64,000 bases of DNA from Tritrichomonas musculus (lineage: Eukaryota > Parabasalia > Tritrichomonadida > Tritrichomonadidae). The stretch is taken from the NCBI GenBank assembly GCA_039105265.1, contig JAPFFF010000004.1, forward strand, positions 806,001-870,000, given 5' to 3'. A model generated the notes under the pieces. The model ran no database searches and was not told where the DNA came from. It was given only the letters and a program-made list of their open reading frames with translations. The position numbers were made by a program, and so were the translations under genes. Of this stretch, positions 40,127 to 50,596 are shown in pieces; within the stretch, counting starts at the first letter, position 1, and every line of letters starts with the position of its first letter.

Positions 40127-43100
40127 ATGAGTCTACCACAAACAAACCAAGAATGGATCCCTCTCCAAATTAAGGTTTTCACAAGATGGGTTCAAAGCCA
40201 CCTCAAAAGTGTACCAGAATGTCAAGTTAACGATATAACCAAAGATTTGAACGATGGCGTTGCTCTTGTCGAACTTGCAATTCTTCTTACAGGAAAGCAA
40301 CCTCCTCGTGCATGGGCCAAAAAGCCCAAATGGAATGTCGAAAAAGTTCAAAACTGTGAATTAGCAATTGACATGTTTACAGCAGACGGAGTCAAACTTG
40401 TTGGTATCTCCGGAAAAGATATCAACGATAACAACGAGAAACTTATCCTGGGTTTAGTTTGGTCTTTGATCTTACACTACCAAATCAGCCAAGCATTCAC
40501 AGGAGAAGAAGCAAGCACGAAACCAAAAGGCAAAGATGCATTATTAGAATGGGCTATCGATCGAACGAAAGATTATCCAAACATCAAAGATTTCGAACCA
40601 TACGAACTTTCAATGTGCGCATTATTAGATTCATACGTTCCAGACAAAGTTCATTATTCAGAACTCAATCCAAGCGACAAACAACATAACGCTGAAGTTG
40701 CCGAAAATGTCATGAAAGAACTCGAAATCCCAGTCTTCCTCGAACCAGAAGATGTTACCGACCAAGAACATGTTGACGAAAAAGCTCTTTTGACACAACT
40801 TTCATCCGCCAAACAAGTCTTAGATCATCTTCCAGAAAAGACAGCCGAAGAAGAAGCCAGAGCACGCGCAGAAGCCGAAGCCAGAGCTAAGGCAGAAGCA
40901 GAAGCAAGAGCTCGTGAAGAAGAAGCCAGAAGAAAAGCTGAAGAAGAAGCTCGCCGAAGAGAAGAAGAAGAAGCAAGAGCCAGAGCCGAAGCTGAAGCAC
41001 GTGCAAGAGCAGAAGCAGAAGCAAGAGCACGTGAAGAAGCAGAAAGACAAAGATTAGCTCAACAATTAGCTGATTCAAGAGCCGCCGCCGATGCTAAAGC
41101 AGCAGCAGATGCCAAAGCTTTAGAAGATGCAGCACGTCAACGTGATTCTGAATCAAAAGAACAACAAGATGCCAATGCCGAAATCGAACGTTTGAAGAGA
41201 TTATTAGCCCAATCACGTGCTGAAACCGCTCAAGAAAAGGAAGCAAGAACACGAGCCGAACAAGAATCCCAACATCAAAAAGATGGAAGGCTTAGAGCCG
41301 AAGCCGAAGCTGATCGTTTAGCCAAATTATTAGCTGAAGCTGAAAAGAAAGCACAAGCTGAAGCAGCCGCTCGTCAAGCCGCCCAAGAAGCTGCAGACAG
41401 AGAAGCAGCCGCCCGTAGAGCAGCAGAAGAAGCAGCCGCCAAACAAGCTCAAGCAATTAAGGAAGCTGAGGAAGCAGCAGCTCGTGAGGCCAAAGCACGT
41501 GAAGATGCCGCCAAAGCTCAAGCCGAAGAAGAGAAGAAACGCCTTCAAGCATTAGCTGAACAAGCTCGCCTTGAAAAAGAAAAAGCAGAAGCAGAAGCAG
41601 CCAAGCAAAGGGATGCAAAGACACAAGCTGATGCCAATGCAGCAGCTGAAAGAGCAGCCCGTGAAAGAGCCGAGCAAGATGCCGCAGCAGCCAAATCAGA
41701 ACGTGAAAAGGCAGAAATGGAAGCAAGCGCACAAAGAACAGCCAAAGACAAACTCCACAACGAAGTCAGACGTCTTTCAAAGACATTAGAAGACGCTGAA
41801 GCAGAAGCTCAACGTTTACAAGCAGCATTAGCTGAAGCTGAAGCCAAGGCCAAAGCAGAAGCAGATGCAAGAGCAGCAGCACAAGAAGCAGCAGATCGCG
41901 AAGCCAGAGCTCATGCTGAAGCAGAAGCAGCAGCCAAACGTGAAGCAGAAGCCAGAGCTCAAGCAGAAGAAGCTGGAAGACGTGAAGTCGAAGCCCGTGA
42001 AAAGGCAGCCATTGAAAAAGTTCAAGCTGAAAAAGAACGTCTTGAAAAATTGGCACAAGATGCAGCAGCCGAGAAACAAAGAGCCGAACAAGAAGCCGAA
42101 GCTCAACGTAGAGCCAAGGATGAAGCAGCAGCCAACGCAAAACGTGAGAAAGAATCGCACATTCAAGCCGAACACGACTTGGCCGAAGCTGTCAAAGCAA
42201 AGAATAAAGCAGAAGCCGAAGCAAACAAACAAAAGCGCGCTAAAGCTCAAGCTGATGCAATTGCTGAAACAATGAAATTAGCTAAAGAAAAGGCCGAACA
42301 AGAAGCAACATTCCAGAAGGAAGCTCAAAGCAAAGCACTCGCGCAAGTCGATTCAATAAAACAAGCTCGTGATCGCGCCGAAGCCGAACGTGAAAGATTA
42401 CAGAGATTATTGGAAGATGCTCAACGCAAAGCTGAAGCAGAAGCAAGAGCTCGCGCTGAAGCCCAAGCAGCAGCACGTCGTGAAGCAGATGCAAGAGCAG
42501 CAGCTGAAGCAGCAGCCAAGAAAGAAGCTTACGCACGTGCAGCAGCTGATGAAGCAGCCAAACGTGAAGCACAAGCTCGTGAAAACGCGTCAAAGGCAGC
42601 AGCAAAGGAAGAGAAAGATCGCTTAGAAAGAGAAGCAGCTGCAGCCAAAGCAGCCAAAGAAAAGGCTGAACAATCCGCCGAACGCTTAAAGCAACTCAAG
42701 GAACAGGCTGAACAAAACGCACTCAATGAAAAGGAAGCCCGTGAAAAGGCCGAACAAGATGCAATTGCTGCCAAAGCCGCCAAAGAAAAGGCAGAACAAG
42801 ATGCAACAGCCCAAAGAAAGGCCAAGTCAGAAGCAGACGCAGCAGTTGCAATGGAACGTGCAGCACGTGAAAAGGCAGAAGCTGAAGCTAAGAAATTGGC
42901 TCAAGCTTTGGCTGAAGCAAATGCAAAAGCACAGAAAGAAGCTGAAGCACGCGCAGCAGCCCAACAAGCAGCCGATCGTGAAGCAGCAGCACGTAAAGCA
43001 GCCGAAGACGCAGCAGCACGTGAAGCTCAAGCTCGTAAAGATGCTGAAGAAGCAGGAAAACGTGAAGTTAAAGCACGCGAAGATGCAGCTAAAGCTCAAG

Positions 43101-46100
43101 CTGAAGAAGAAAAGAGGCGTCTTCAACAATTGGCCGAACAAGCTCGTCGTGAAAAGGAAGAAGCAGAAGCAGAAGCAGCAAGACAAAAGCAAGCTAAGAA
43201 CGATGCTGACGGCAACGCCAAAGCTGAAAAGATTGCACGTGAAAGAGCCGAACAAGATGCAAACAACGCCAAGGCAGCCAAAGAAAAGGCAGAAGCCGAT
43301 GCAGCCCTTCAACGTAAAGCGAAAGCTCGCGCCGATGTCGAATTGAACGCAATGAGAGAAGCCAAAGATCGTGCTGAAAAGGAAGCCATCGCACAACGAG
43401 AAAGCAAAGAAAAAGCTACAGCCAAACTTGACCAATTCAAACTCGCCAAGGACAAGGCTGATGAAGAAATTCAACGTTTAGCAAAGGCTTTGGATGAAGC
43501 ACAAGCCAAGGCTCAAGCTGAAGCAGACGCAAGAGCTAAAGCACAACAAGCAGCACGTCGTGAAAAACTCGCACGCGAAGCATCAGAAAGAGCAGCAGCT
43601 AAAGAAAAGGCAGCCCGTGATGAGGCAGCTTTAGCAGCACGTCGTGAAGAAGAAGCTCGCGCACAAGCATCAAAATCAGCCCTCCAAGAAGAGAAAGACC
43701 GTTTAGAAAAGGAGGCAGCTCAAGCTAAAGCAGCTCGAGAATACGCCGAACAAGAAGCAGAACGTCAAAAGATGGCACAGCAAAACGCCGATGCTCGCGC
43801 AGCAGCAATGAAAGCAGCCAAAGAAAAGGCAGAAGCTGAAGCAGCAGCAGCTCAAGCAGCTAAAGAAAAGGCCGAACAAGATGCAGCTGAACAAAGAAAA
43901 GCCAAGGCTCAAGCCGATACACAAAACCAACAAGAAAAGGAAGCTCGTCAAAAGGCGCAAGAAGAAGCCGAAAGATTGGCCAAAGCTCTAGAAGAAGCCG
44001 AACGTAGAGCACAAAAGGAAGCACAAGCTCGTGCAAACGCACAAGAAGCAGCAGAAAGAGAAGCTCGCGCTCGCCAAGAAGCAGAAGATGCAGCCAAACG
44101 TGAAGCCGAAGCTAGAATCATGGCAGAAGAAGCGTCAAGACGTGAAATTGAAGCACGTAATGCAGCAGCTCAAACCAAAGTCAAAGAAGAGAAAGAACGT
44201 CTCGAAGCAGCAGCTGAAGCAGCCAAAGCAGCCAAAGAAAAGGCAGAAGCTGAAGCAGCTGAACAAAAGAAGGCCAAACATGACGCTGATGCTAAAGCAG
44301 CCAACGAAAAGAAGGCCCACGACGAAGCTGAAAAGGCAGCAGCTGAAGCCAAAGCAGCCAAAGACAAGGCCGAAGCAGAAGCAAACAGACAAAGAATTGC
44401 GAAAGCACAAGCCGATGATGAACTTGCAAGAATGAGAGTTGCTAAAGAACAAGCTGAAGCTGAAGCAGTTGTCCAAAGAAAGGGACGCGAATCAGCTACA
44501 GCCAAAGCTGAACAACTTGAAAGAGAAAGACAAACCGTCATCGCAGAACTTGAAAGATTACGAAGAGCACTTGATGATGCACAAAACAAGGCAGAAAATG
44601 AAGCTAAAGCACGCTCAGCAGCACAGGCAGCTGCCCAACGTGAAGCATTAGCAAGACAAACAGCTGAAAATGCAGCAAAGAGAGAAGAACAAGCAAGACT
44701 TAAAGCAGAAGCTGCTGCACAACGTGAAAAAATCGCTCGTGAAAATGCAGCTAAAGCAGCAATTGCAGCTGAAAAGGAACGTTATGAGAAATTGGCAGCC
44801 CAAGCTGAAGAACAAAGACAAAAGGCAGAAGCTGAAATTGAAGCACAAAAACGTGCCAAAGAAAAGGCAGAATCAAATGCACAAGCACTCAAGGACGCAA
44901 GAGAACAAGCTGAAAGACAAGCTGAAAATGCTAAAGCACTCAAAGATCATGCAGTCGCTGAAGCCGATGCACAAAGAAAAGCTAAAGCACAATCTGACGC
45001 AGCTCGCCAAATGGAACGTGTTTCACGTGAAAAGGCAGAAGATGAAGCTGCCAAATTGGCTCGTGCTCTCAAATTGGCTGAAGAAAGAGCTAGAAAATTA
45101 GAACAAGCTACTCGTAACGCTGAAGAAGCAGCTCGTAAAGAAGCCGAAGCTAGACAAGCAGCTGAAGATGCAGCCAAACGTGAAGCTGATGCAAGAAAGG
45201 AAGCCGAAGATGCCGCTAAACGTGAAGCTCAAGCTATGAAGGATGCAGCAAGTCAACAAGTTAAAGAAAAGAAGGAAGAATTCGAAAGACTCGCAGCTCA
45301 AGCACGCGAAGAGAAAGAACAAGCTGAACGTGAAGTTTTCGCACTCAAACAAGCCAAAGCTGATGCAGAAGCAGCAGTTAAGAATGAAAAGGCAGCCCAT
45401 GACGAAGCCGAAAAGGATGCAGCAGCAGCCAAAGCAGCCAAAGAAAAGGCCGAAGCTGATGCTAGATTACAACGTATTGCTAAAGCACAAGCTGATGATG
45501 AACTCGCAAGAATGAGAGAAGCTAAAGAACGTGCTGAACAAGAAGCAGCAGCTCAACGTGAAGGAAGAGAAAAGGCAGCACAAAAAGCTCAACAATATGA
45601 ACTCCTTAAGACAAAGGCCGATCAAGAAATTGACAGATTAGCTAAGGCATTAGCTGAAGCTCAAGCCAAAGCTGAAGAAGAAGCACGCTTAAGAGCAGCA
45701 GCCCAATTAGCAGCACAACGTGAAATTCGTTCAAGAGAAGCGGCCGAAGAAGCAGCAAAGAGAGAAGCTGCAGCAAGAGCAGCAGCAGAAGCTGCAGCTC
45801 AACGTGAAATCAAAGCACGTGAAAATGCAGCGAAAGCAGCAGCTCAAGAAGAACGTGACAGACTTGAACGTGAAGCAGCTGACGCAGCAGCAGCGAAAGA
45901 AAAGGCAGACCAAGAAGCTGAGAAACAAAGACGTTTGAAGGAAGCTGCCGATAACAATGCAGACAGTGAACGTGCAGCTCGTGAAAGAGCCGAAGCCGAA
46001 GCAGCAGCAGCAAGAGCAGCCAAAGAACAAGCCGAAATCGAAGTCAAACGTCAGACACAAGAGAAATTCAAGGCACAATCCGAAACAGAAGCAGAACGTA

Positions 46101-49100
46101 AAGCTCGTGAACACGCTGAACAAGAATCTCAAAGATTAACCAAATTACTCGTTGAAGCAGAAAAGAGAGCACAAAGAGAAGCTCAGTTACGTGCAGAAGC
46201 CCAAGAAGCAGCTCAACGTGAAGCTGAAGCTAGACAAGCAGCCGAATCAGCAGCACAACGTGAAGCAGCAGCAAGAGAAGAAGCAATCGCTGCAGCTAAA
46301 CGTGAAGCTGAAGCACGTGCACAAGCAGCAGCAGCTCAAGCACAATCAGAAAAGGATCGTTTAATGAAATTAGCCGAAGAAGCTCGTGCAGCTAAAGATG
46401 CAGCAGAAGCTGAAGCAAATGCACAAAAACAAGCTAAGATTCAAGCTGAACAATTCGCTAACCAATTACGTGGTGACAAAGAAAAGGCTGAAGCAGAAGC
46501 AACAGCAGCAAGAATTGCTAAAGAAAAGGCAGAATCTGATGCAGCTTACCAGAGAAATGCCAAACTCGCAGCTGATGATGAACTGGAGAGAATGAGAAAG
46601 GCTAAGGAAAGGGCTGAACAAGATGCAGTTTCACAAAGAGAAGGAAGAGAAAGAGCAGCACAAAAGGCAGAAGAATTACAAAAGGAAAGAGATCTCGCTA
46701 AGGCCGAAGCTGAGAAATTACAAGCATTATTACAAGACGCTCTTGATAAAGCAACACAAGAACAGAAATTGAAGATCGAAGCACAAAGAGCAGCTGAAAG
46801 AGAAATCGATGCAAGAATCGAAGCTGAACGTGCAGCAGAGAAAGAGAAACGTGCCAAAGCTGAAGCCGAAGAACAAGCACGTCGTGAAGCTTATGCTCGT
46901 GAATCTGCTATCAAAGCAACAATTGAAGAAGAGAAATTGAAGTTCCAAAGATTGGAAGAAGAAGCAAGATTAGCTAAAGAAAGAGCTGAACATGAAGCCG
47001 AGAAACAAAGACAACTTAAGGAACAAGCTGACAAAGATGCAGATGCTGAGAAAGAGGCAAGAGAACAGGCTGAAAAGGATGCAGAAGCAGCTAAAGCAGA
47101 GAAAGAAAAGGCTGAAGCTGAAGCAGAACGTGAACGTCATGCTAAATCACAAGCTGATGCAGCTATCGAAATGGAACGTGCAGCTCGTGAAAAGGCCGAG
47201 AAAGAAGCATCGAGATTAGCACATGCTTTACAATTGGCTGAAGAAAGAGCAAGAAAGGCTGCAGAAGCTAAGAAGGCCGCTGAAGAAGCAGCCAAACGTG
47301 AAGCTGAAGCTCGTGCAGGTGCCGAAGCAGCAGCTCGTAAAGAAGCCGATGCAAGAGCAGCAGCTGAAACAGCAGCTCGTAGAGAAGCACAAGCTTTGAA
47401 GGATGCAGCAAACGCAAAAGTTGAAGCTGAGAAGCAACGCTTACAAAAGATCGCTGAAGAAGCCCGCTTAGAGAAAGAAAGAGCCGAGAAAGAAGCACAA
47501 GCAAACAAGCTTGCTAAAGCACAAGCTGAACAAGATGCACTTACATTGAAGGAAGCCAAAGAGAACGCAGAGAAGGAAGCATCATATGCAAGAGCAGCTA
47601 AAGAAAGGGCTGAAGCAGATGCCAAATATCAAACAAATGCCAAAGCACAAGCTGATGATGAACTTCAAAAGATGAGAGCAGCTAAAGAACGTGCTGAACA
47701 AGAAGCTCAAGCACAACGTGAAGGTAAAGAAAAGGCTACACAAAAAGCACACGAATTAGAATCACTCAAGACAAAGGCTGATGAAGAAATCAACAGATTA
47801 GCCAAAGCTTTAGATGAAGCACGCTCAAAGGCTGAAGCAGAAGCAAGAGCAAAGGCACTCGCACAAGTTGCAGCTGAAAGAGAAATCACAGCAAGACAAA
47901 AGGCTGAATTAGCTGCAAAGAACGAAGCAGAAGCACGCGCTAAAGCTGAAGAAGCAACACGCAGAGCAATCAAAGCCAAACAAGATGCAGCTAACGCACA
48001 AGCCGCAGATGAGAAAGCACGTCTTCAGAAATTAGCTGAAGAAGCAGCAGCGGCTAGATTAAAGGCAGAAGATGAAGCTGAAAGATTACGACATTTGAAG
48101 GAACAAGCTGATGCTAACGCAGCAGCTGAAAGAGCAGCACGTGAAAAGGCAGAAGCTGAAGCAGCAGCAGCCAAAGCAGCCAAACAACAAGCAGAAATGG
48201 AAGCAGAACGTCAAAGACAAGCTAAAGCTCAAGCCAAGGCAGAAACAACAACAGAACGCGCATCAAGAGAAAAGGCTGAATCAGAAGCAGAAAGATTAGC
48301 CAAGGCATTAGCTGATGCCGAAGCCAAAGCACGCAATGAAGCAGCAGCAAGAGCCCGTGCACAAGAAGCAGCCACTAAAGAAGCACGTGCAAGAGAAGCA
48401 GCTGAAGCAGCAGCAGAAAGAGATGCACAAGCCAGAGAAGCAGCTGAAAGAGCAGCAAGAGATGAAGCTGCACAAAGAGAGCAAGCAACTAAAGCTAAGG
48501 AACAAGCTGAAAAGGACAGATTCATCAAAGAAGCAGAAACATCAAGACTTGCCAAAGAAAAGGCTGAAGCTGATGCAGCAGCAGCAAGAAAGGCTAAAGA
48601 AGAGGCTGATGCACTTGCAGCACAACTTAAAGAAGCTCGTGATCGTGCCGAAGCAGAAGCAAATGCAGCCAAATCAGCCAAAGAAAAGGCAGAAGCTGAA
48701 GCAGAACTTCAACGAAGAGCCAAACAAGAAGCAGACTTATTAGTCCAACGTGAAAGAGAAGCTCGTATCCGTGCTGAACAAAAGGCAGAACGTCGTAGGA
48801 AGTATCAACATGAAGCAGAAGCAGCTGCAGAAGCATTGCGTATCGCCAAAGAAAAGGCTGAACAAAGACTCGTTGAAATCACAAGTGAAAGAGACGTCGC
48901 TGTTCAGAAATCAACACAAGTTGAGAAGATATCACAAGAATTAATCGAAGCACGTAGAAGATTACACGAAATTGAAGTTCAGATCTCAGGCAAGCAACAA
49001 ACATCTGATGCTGAAAAGGAAGCACGTCTTAGGGCAGAAGCCGAAATACAAAGATTATCACAATTATTACAAGAGGAAGAATTAAAGAACCGTAATCTCG

Positions 49101-49588
49101 GACGACCAATGGATGGTGACCACTTCCAATACGGTGATAAACCATTCGGTTTTACTATTACTCTTCGTTTAACCGAAGATGGTCCACTCGAGACATTGGC
49201 TCTTACTCTTATCGATTATCAGAACTTCTTGAATTCTGCAGGTAAGAAACTCGACCTTCAGAAAGAAGACATTACTCATAACGCTTACCAAAGATTCCAC
49301 TTTGGAAAGGGCGAATTAAACACAGTTATCAATACAGAAATTCATGACGAATTAGTTTGGGATGTAGCCGATATGTATAACTTGAACCCACCAGAGGGCA
49401 CCCCATTCTATGTCTTCCCATTCCACGGACGCCACAACCAACACTTCCTTTACAAGGATAACATGATCTATGCTAGACAAAACGGACAAGTTGTTACATA
49501 CGTCGGAGGAGATGTTCCTTTAGTTATGATGTTCCCAAGCGAAGAACTTAAAGAAAGACAGACATTCCACATCCAATTCCCACAATAA
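40127..49588 (+). CDS. giant CH-domain coiled-coil cytoskeletal protein 2 (360-residue superrepeats)
   Basis: 3,153 residues, paralog of the gene at 23037. CH domains are at ~10-120 and ~133-230, followed by a longer Arg/Ala/Glu-rich linker. The periodic coil has equivalent marker residues at 738, 1098, 1458, 1818, 2178 and 2538, again exactly 360 apart. The C-terminal domain is 2992-3153. From the last marker to that domain is 454 residues in both paralogs, so the whole length difference is 19 residues just after CH2 plus one at the C-terminus. At DNA level the CH region and the last ~190 bases are nearly identical to the paralog, while the coil differs at many codons. Codon use is again GC-rich for the region. 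The role is inferred as for the paralog; the pair could form hetero-oligomers or stage-specific versions of one fibre. Confidence 0.9.
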   Translation: MSLPQTNQEWIPLQIKVFTRWVQSHLKSVPECQVNDITKDLNDGVALVELAILLTGKQPPRAWAKKPKWNVEKVQNCELAIDMFTADGVKLVGISGKDINDNNEKLILGLVWSLILHYQISQAFTGEEASTKPKGKDALLEWAIDRTKDYPNIKDFEPYELSMCALLDSYVPDKVHYSELNPSDKQHNAEVAENVMKELEIPVFLEPEDVTDQEHVDEKALLTQLSSAKQVLDHLPEKTAEEEARARAEAEARAKAEAEARAREEEARRKAEEEARRREEEEARARAEAEARARAEAEARAREEAERQRLAQQLADSRAAADAKAAADAKALEDAARQRDSESKEQQDANAEIERLKRLLAQSRAETAQEKEARTRAEQESQHQKDGRLRAEAEADRLAKLLAEAEKKAQAEAAARQAAQEAADREAAARRAAEEAAAKQAQAIKEAEEAAAREAKAREDAAKAQAEEEKKRLQALAEQARLEKEKAEAEAAKQRDAKTQADANAAAERAARERAEQDAAAAKSEREKAEMEASAQRTAKDKLHNEVRRLSKTLEDAEAEAQRLQAALAEAEAKAKAEADARAAAQEAADREARAHAEAEAAAKREAEARAQAEEAGRREVEAREKAAIEKVQAEKERLEKLAQDAAAEKQRAEQEAEAQRRAKDEAAANAKREKESHIQAEHDLAEAVKAKNKAEAEANKQKRAKAQADAIAETMKLAKEKAEQEATFQKEAQSKALAQVDSIKQARDRAEAERERLQRLLEDAQRKAEAEARARAEAQAAARREADARAAAEAAAKKEAYARAAADEAAKREAQARENASKAAAKEEKDRLEREAAAAKAAKEKAEQSAERLKQLKEQAEQNALNEKEAREKAEQDAIAAKAAKEKAEQDATAQRKAKSEADAAVAMERAAREKAEAEAKKLAQALAEANAKAQKEAEARAAAQQAADREAAARKAAEDAAAREAQARKDAEEAGKREVKAREDAAKAQAEEEKRRLQQLAEQARREKEEAEAEAARQKQAKNDADGNAKAEKIARERAEQDANNAKAAKEKAEADAALQRKAKARADVELNAMREAKDRAEKEAIAQRESKEKATAKLDQFKLAKDKADEEIQRLAKALDEAQAKAQAEADARAKAQQAARREKLAREASERAAAKEKAARDEAALAARREEEARAQASKSALQEEKDRLEKEAAQAKAAREYAEQEAERQKMAQQNADARAAAMKAAKEKAEAEAAAAQAAKEKAEQDAAEQRKAKAQADTQNQQEKEARQKAQEEAERLAKALEEAERRAQKEAQARANAQEAAEREARARQEAEDAAKREAEARIMAEEASRREIEARNAAAQTKVKEEKERLEAAAEAAKAAKEKAEAEAAEQKKAKHDADAKAANEKKAHDEAEKAAAEAKAAKDKAEAEANRQRIAKAQADDELARMRVAKEQAEAEAVVQRKGRESATAKAEQLERERQTVIAELERLRRALDDAQNKAENEAKARSAAQAAAQREALARQTAENAAKREEQARLKAEAAAQREKIARENAAKAAIAAEKERYEKLAAQAEEQRQKAEAEIEAQKRAKEKAESNAQALKDAREQAERQAENAKALKDHAVAEADAQRKAKAQSDAARQMERVSREKAEDEAAKLARALKLAEERARKLEQATRNAEEAARKEAEARQAAEDAAKREADARKEAEDAAKREAQAMKDAASQQVKEKKEEFERLAAQAREEKEQAEREVFALKQAKADAEAAVKNEKAAHDEAEKDAAAAKAAKEKAEADARLQRIAKAQADDELARMREAKERAEQEAAAQREGREKAAQKAQQYELLKTKADQEIDRLAKALAEAQAKAEEEARLRAAAQLAAQREIRSREAAEEAAKREAAARAAAEAAAQREIKARENAAKAAAQEERDRLEREAADAAAAKEKADQEAEKQRRLKEAADNNADSERAARERAEAEAAAARAAKEQAEIEVKRQTQEKFKAQSETEAERKAREHAEQESQRLTKLLVEAEKRAQREAQLRAEAQEAAQREAEARQAAESAAQREAAAREEAIAAAKREAEARAQAAAAQAQSEKDRLMKLAEEARAAKDAAEAEANAQKQAKIQAEQFANQLRGDKEKAEAEATAARIAKEKAESDAAYQRNAKLAADDELERMRKAKERAEQDAVSQREGRERAAQKAEELQKERDLAKAEAEKLQALLQDALDKATQEQKLKIEAQRAAEREIDARIEAERAAEKEKRAKAEAEEQARREAYARESAIKATIEEEKLKFQRLEEEARLAKERAEHEAEKQRQLKEQADKDADAEKEAREQAEKDAEAAKAEKEKAEAEAERERHAKSQADAAIEMERAAREKAEKEASRLAHALQLAEERARKAAEAKKAAEEAAKREAEARAGAEAAARKEADARAAAETAARREAQALKDAANAKVEAEKQRLQKIAEEARLEKERAEKEAQANKLAKAQAEQDALTLKEAKENAEKEASYARAAKERAEADAKYQTNAKAQADDELQKMRAAKERAEQEAQAQREGKEKATQKAHELESLKTKADEEINRLAKALDEARSKAEAEARAKALAQVAAEREITARQKAELAAKNEAEARAKAEEATRRAIKAKQDAANAQAADEKARLQKLAEEAAAARLKAEDEAERLRHLKEQADANAAAERAAREKAEAEAAAAKAAKQQAEMEAERQRQAKAQAKAETTTERASREKAESEAERLAKALADAEAKARNEAAARARAQEAATKEARAREAAEAAAERDAQAREAAERAARDEAAQREQATKAKEQAEKDRFIKEAETSRLAKEKAEADAAAARKAKEEADALAAQLKEARDRAEAEANAAKSAKEKAEAEAELQRRAKQEADLLVQREREARIRAEQKAERRRKYQHEAEAAAEALRIAKEKAEQRLVEITSERDVAVQKSTQVEKISQELIEARRRLHEIEVQISGKQQTSDAEKEARLRAEAEIQRLSQLLQEEELKNRNLGRPMDGDHFQYGDKPFGFTITLRLTEDGPLETLALTLIDYQNFLNSAGKKLDLQKEDITHNAYQRFHFGKGELNTVINTEIHDELVWDVADMYNLNPPEGTPFYVFPFHGRHNQHFLYKDNMIYARQNGQVVTYVGGDVPLVMMFPSEELKERQTFHIQFPQ

Positions 49589-50304
49589 ATAGAGAAAAAA
49601 GAGGATTAATTTAATTGGATTCCAGTTTTTTTTAATAACCGAAAATCATATGTAAAAACCTTAAAAATCAATCTAATTTTTTTTTTTTTAATTTTTTTTT
49701 GTGTATACCAATTTTTAACTATAATCAAAAAAATAGGATTATATTGAATGGAAATCCCTTTATTATAACCATGGGATTTGATATTTTGAATAACAACTAA
49801 ATATAATGAGATCATTAACAAAAGTTGTCATTTATAATTTAATGAAAGGAATAAAAAAATATCTTACTAACAAGTAATAAAAATGATTTCTTTCTTTTTT
49901 TTTTCATTAATAATCAAACAATGAATTGAGATGAAAAAATATTTAAAGCTTTAAACATTAAATCATTATTTTCTTATTCTATTTAATTAATTCAATGATG
50001 AGTAAAATACATTTTATTTGAATGATAATAATATAGTCTCATTTATAATTTTATATGATATTATAAAACTGTATTATGATAATACGATGCTGATAATAAC
50101 ATTTATCGTATAAAATATATATTTGAAATATATCCTGCATTAGTATGTATATCAGATAAAATAAAAAAAGAAAATTTTAATTAAATACTATGGGCTAAAA
50201 ATGTAGAAAGTAAAGTTAGAACAATTATTAATTATCGGTAATTTACTTTTTTTCTCTTTTATTAATATTTCTTCGTTTTCATTGTATTTTTAATATAAAA
50301 AAGC
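49589..50304. other. AT-rich convergent spacer, 0.7 kb
   Basis: Between the 3' ends of giant gene 2 and the LSm gene. Poly-T runs and no supported feature. A 71-codon minus-strand frame at 49606-49821 is Lys/Ile-rich chance sequence. Confidence 0.45.
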
Positions 50305-50547
50305 TTATTGCTGAACAGGAGTAATATGAATAACATTGCTGCCTCGGATAAAGACAGATTTGAAAGTATTTGGCTGTTGACCATATATTTGCGTTGCTGT
50401 TTCTTTGGCGTCCTTCAAAACAAGATTGAAAAACCCATCAATTGTGCATAGAGTACCTGTTATTTCTGTACCATTAGTTAATGAGACTATACATGGATGA
50501 CCAGTAGCACTTTGGAGGAATATTGTTAGAGAATTGAGTCCGCTCAT
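50305..50547 (-). CDS. Sm-like protein, LSm6-like
   Basis: 80 residues, a complete Sm fold. Sm1 (~9-45) has Phe-Leu-Gln...Gly-His-Pro, Val-Ser-Leu-Thr-Asn-Gly-Thr-Glu, Gly-Thr-Leu and Asp-Gly-Phe-Phe-Asn-Leu-Val-Leu. Sm2 (~63-76) has Val-Phe-Ile-Arg-Gly-Ser-Asn-Val-Ile. The short length, the Gly-x-Pro near the start and the Asp-Gly-Phe-x-Asn core best resemble LSm6, a member of the LSm1-7 (mRNA decay) and LSm2-8 (U6 snRNA) rings. An RNA-contact Asn41 and Arg68-Gly69 are present. LSm3 and an Sm-ring member are alternatives. It shares a 49-bp divergent promoter with a secreted-protein gene. Confidence 0.85.
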   Translation of the reverse strand: MSGLNSLTIFLQSATGHPCIVSLTNGTEITGTLCTIDGFFNLVLKDAKETATQIYGQQPNTFKSVFIRGSNVIHITPVQQ

Positions 50548-50596
50548 TTATAAATCTTGTTTGAAAAATTTTTGGAGAACGTTTATTTTCAAATAA
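50548..50596. promoter_or_regulatory. 49-bp bidirectional promoter
   Basis: The whole gap between two divergent ATGs. It contains TTTGAAAAATTTTTGGAG and AT-rich flanks but no perfect TCA-Py-A/T initiator close to either start. Promoter function follows from position only. Confidence 0.45.
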
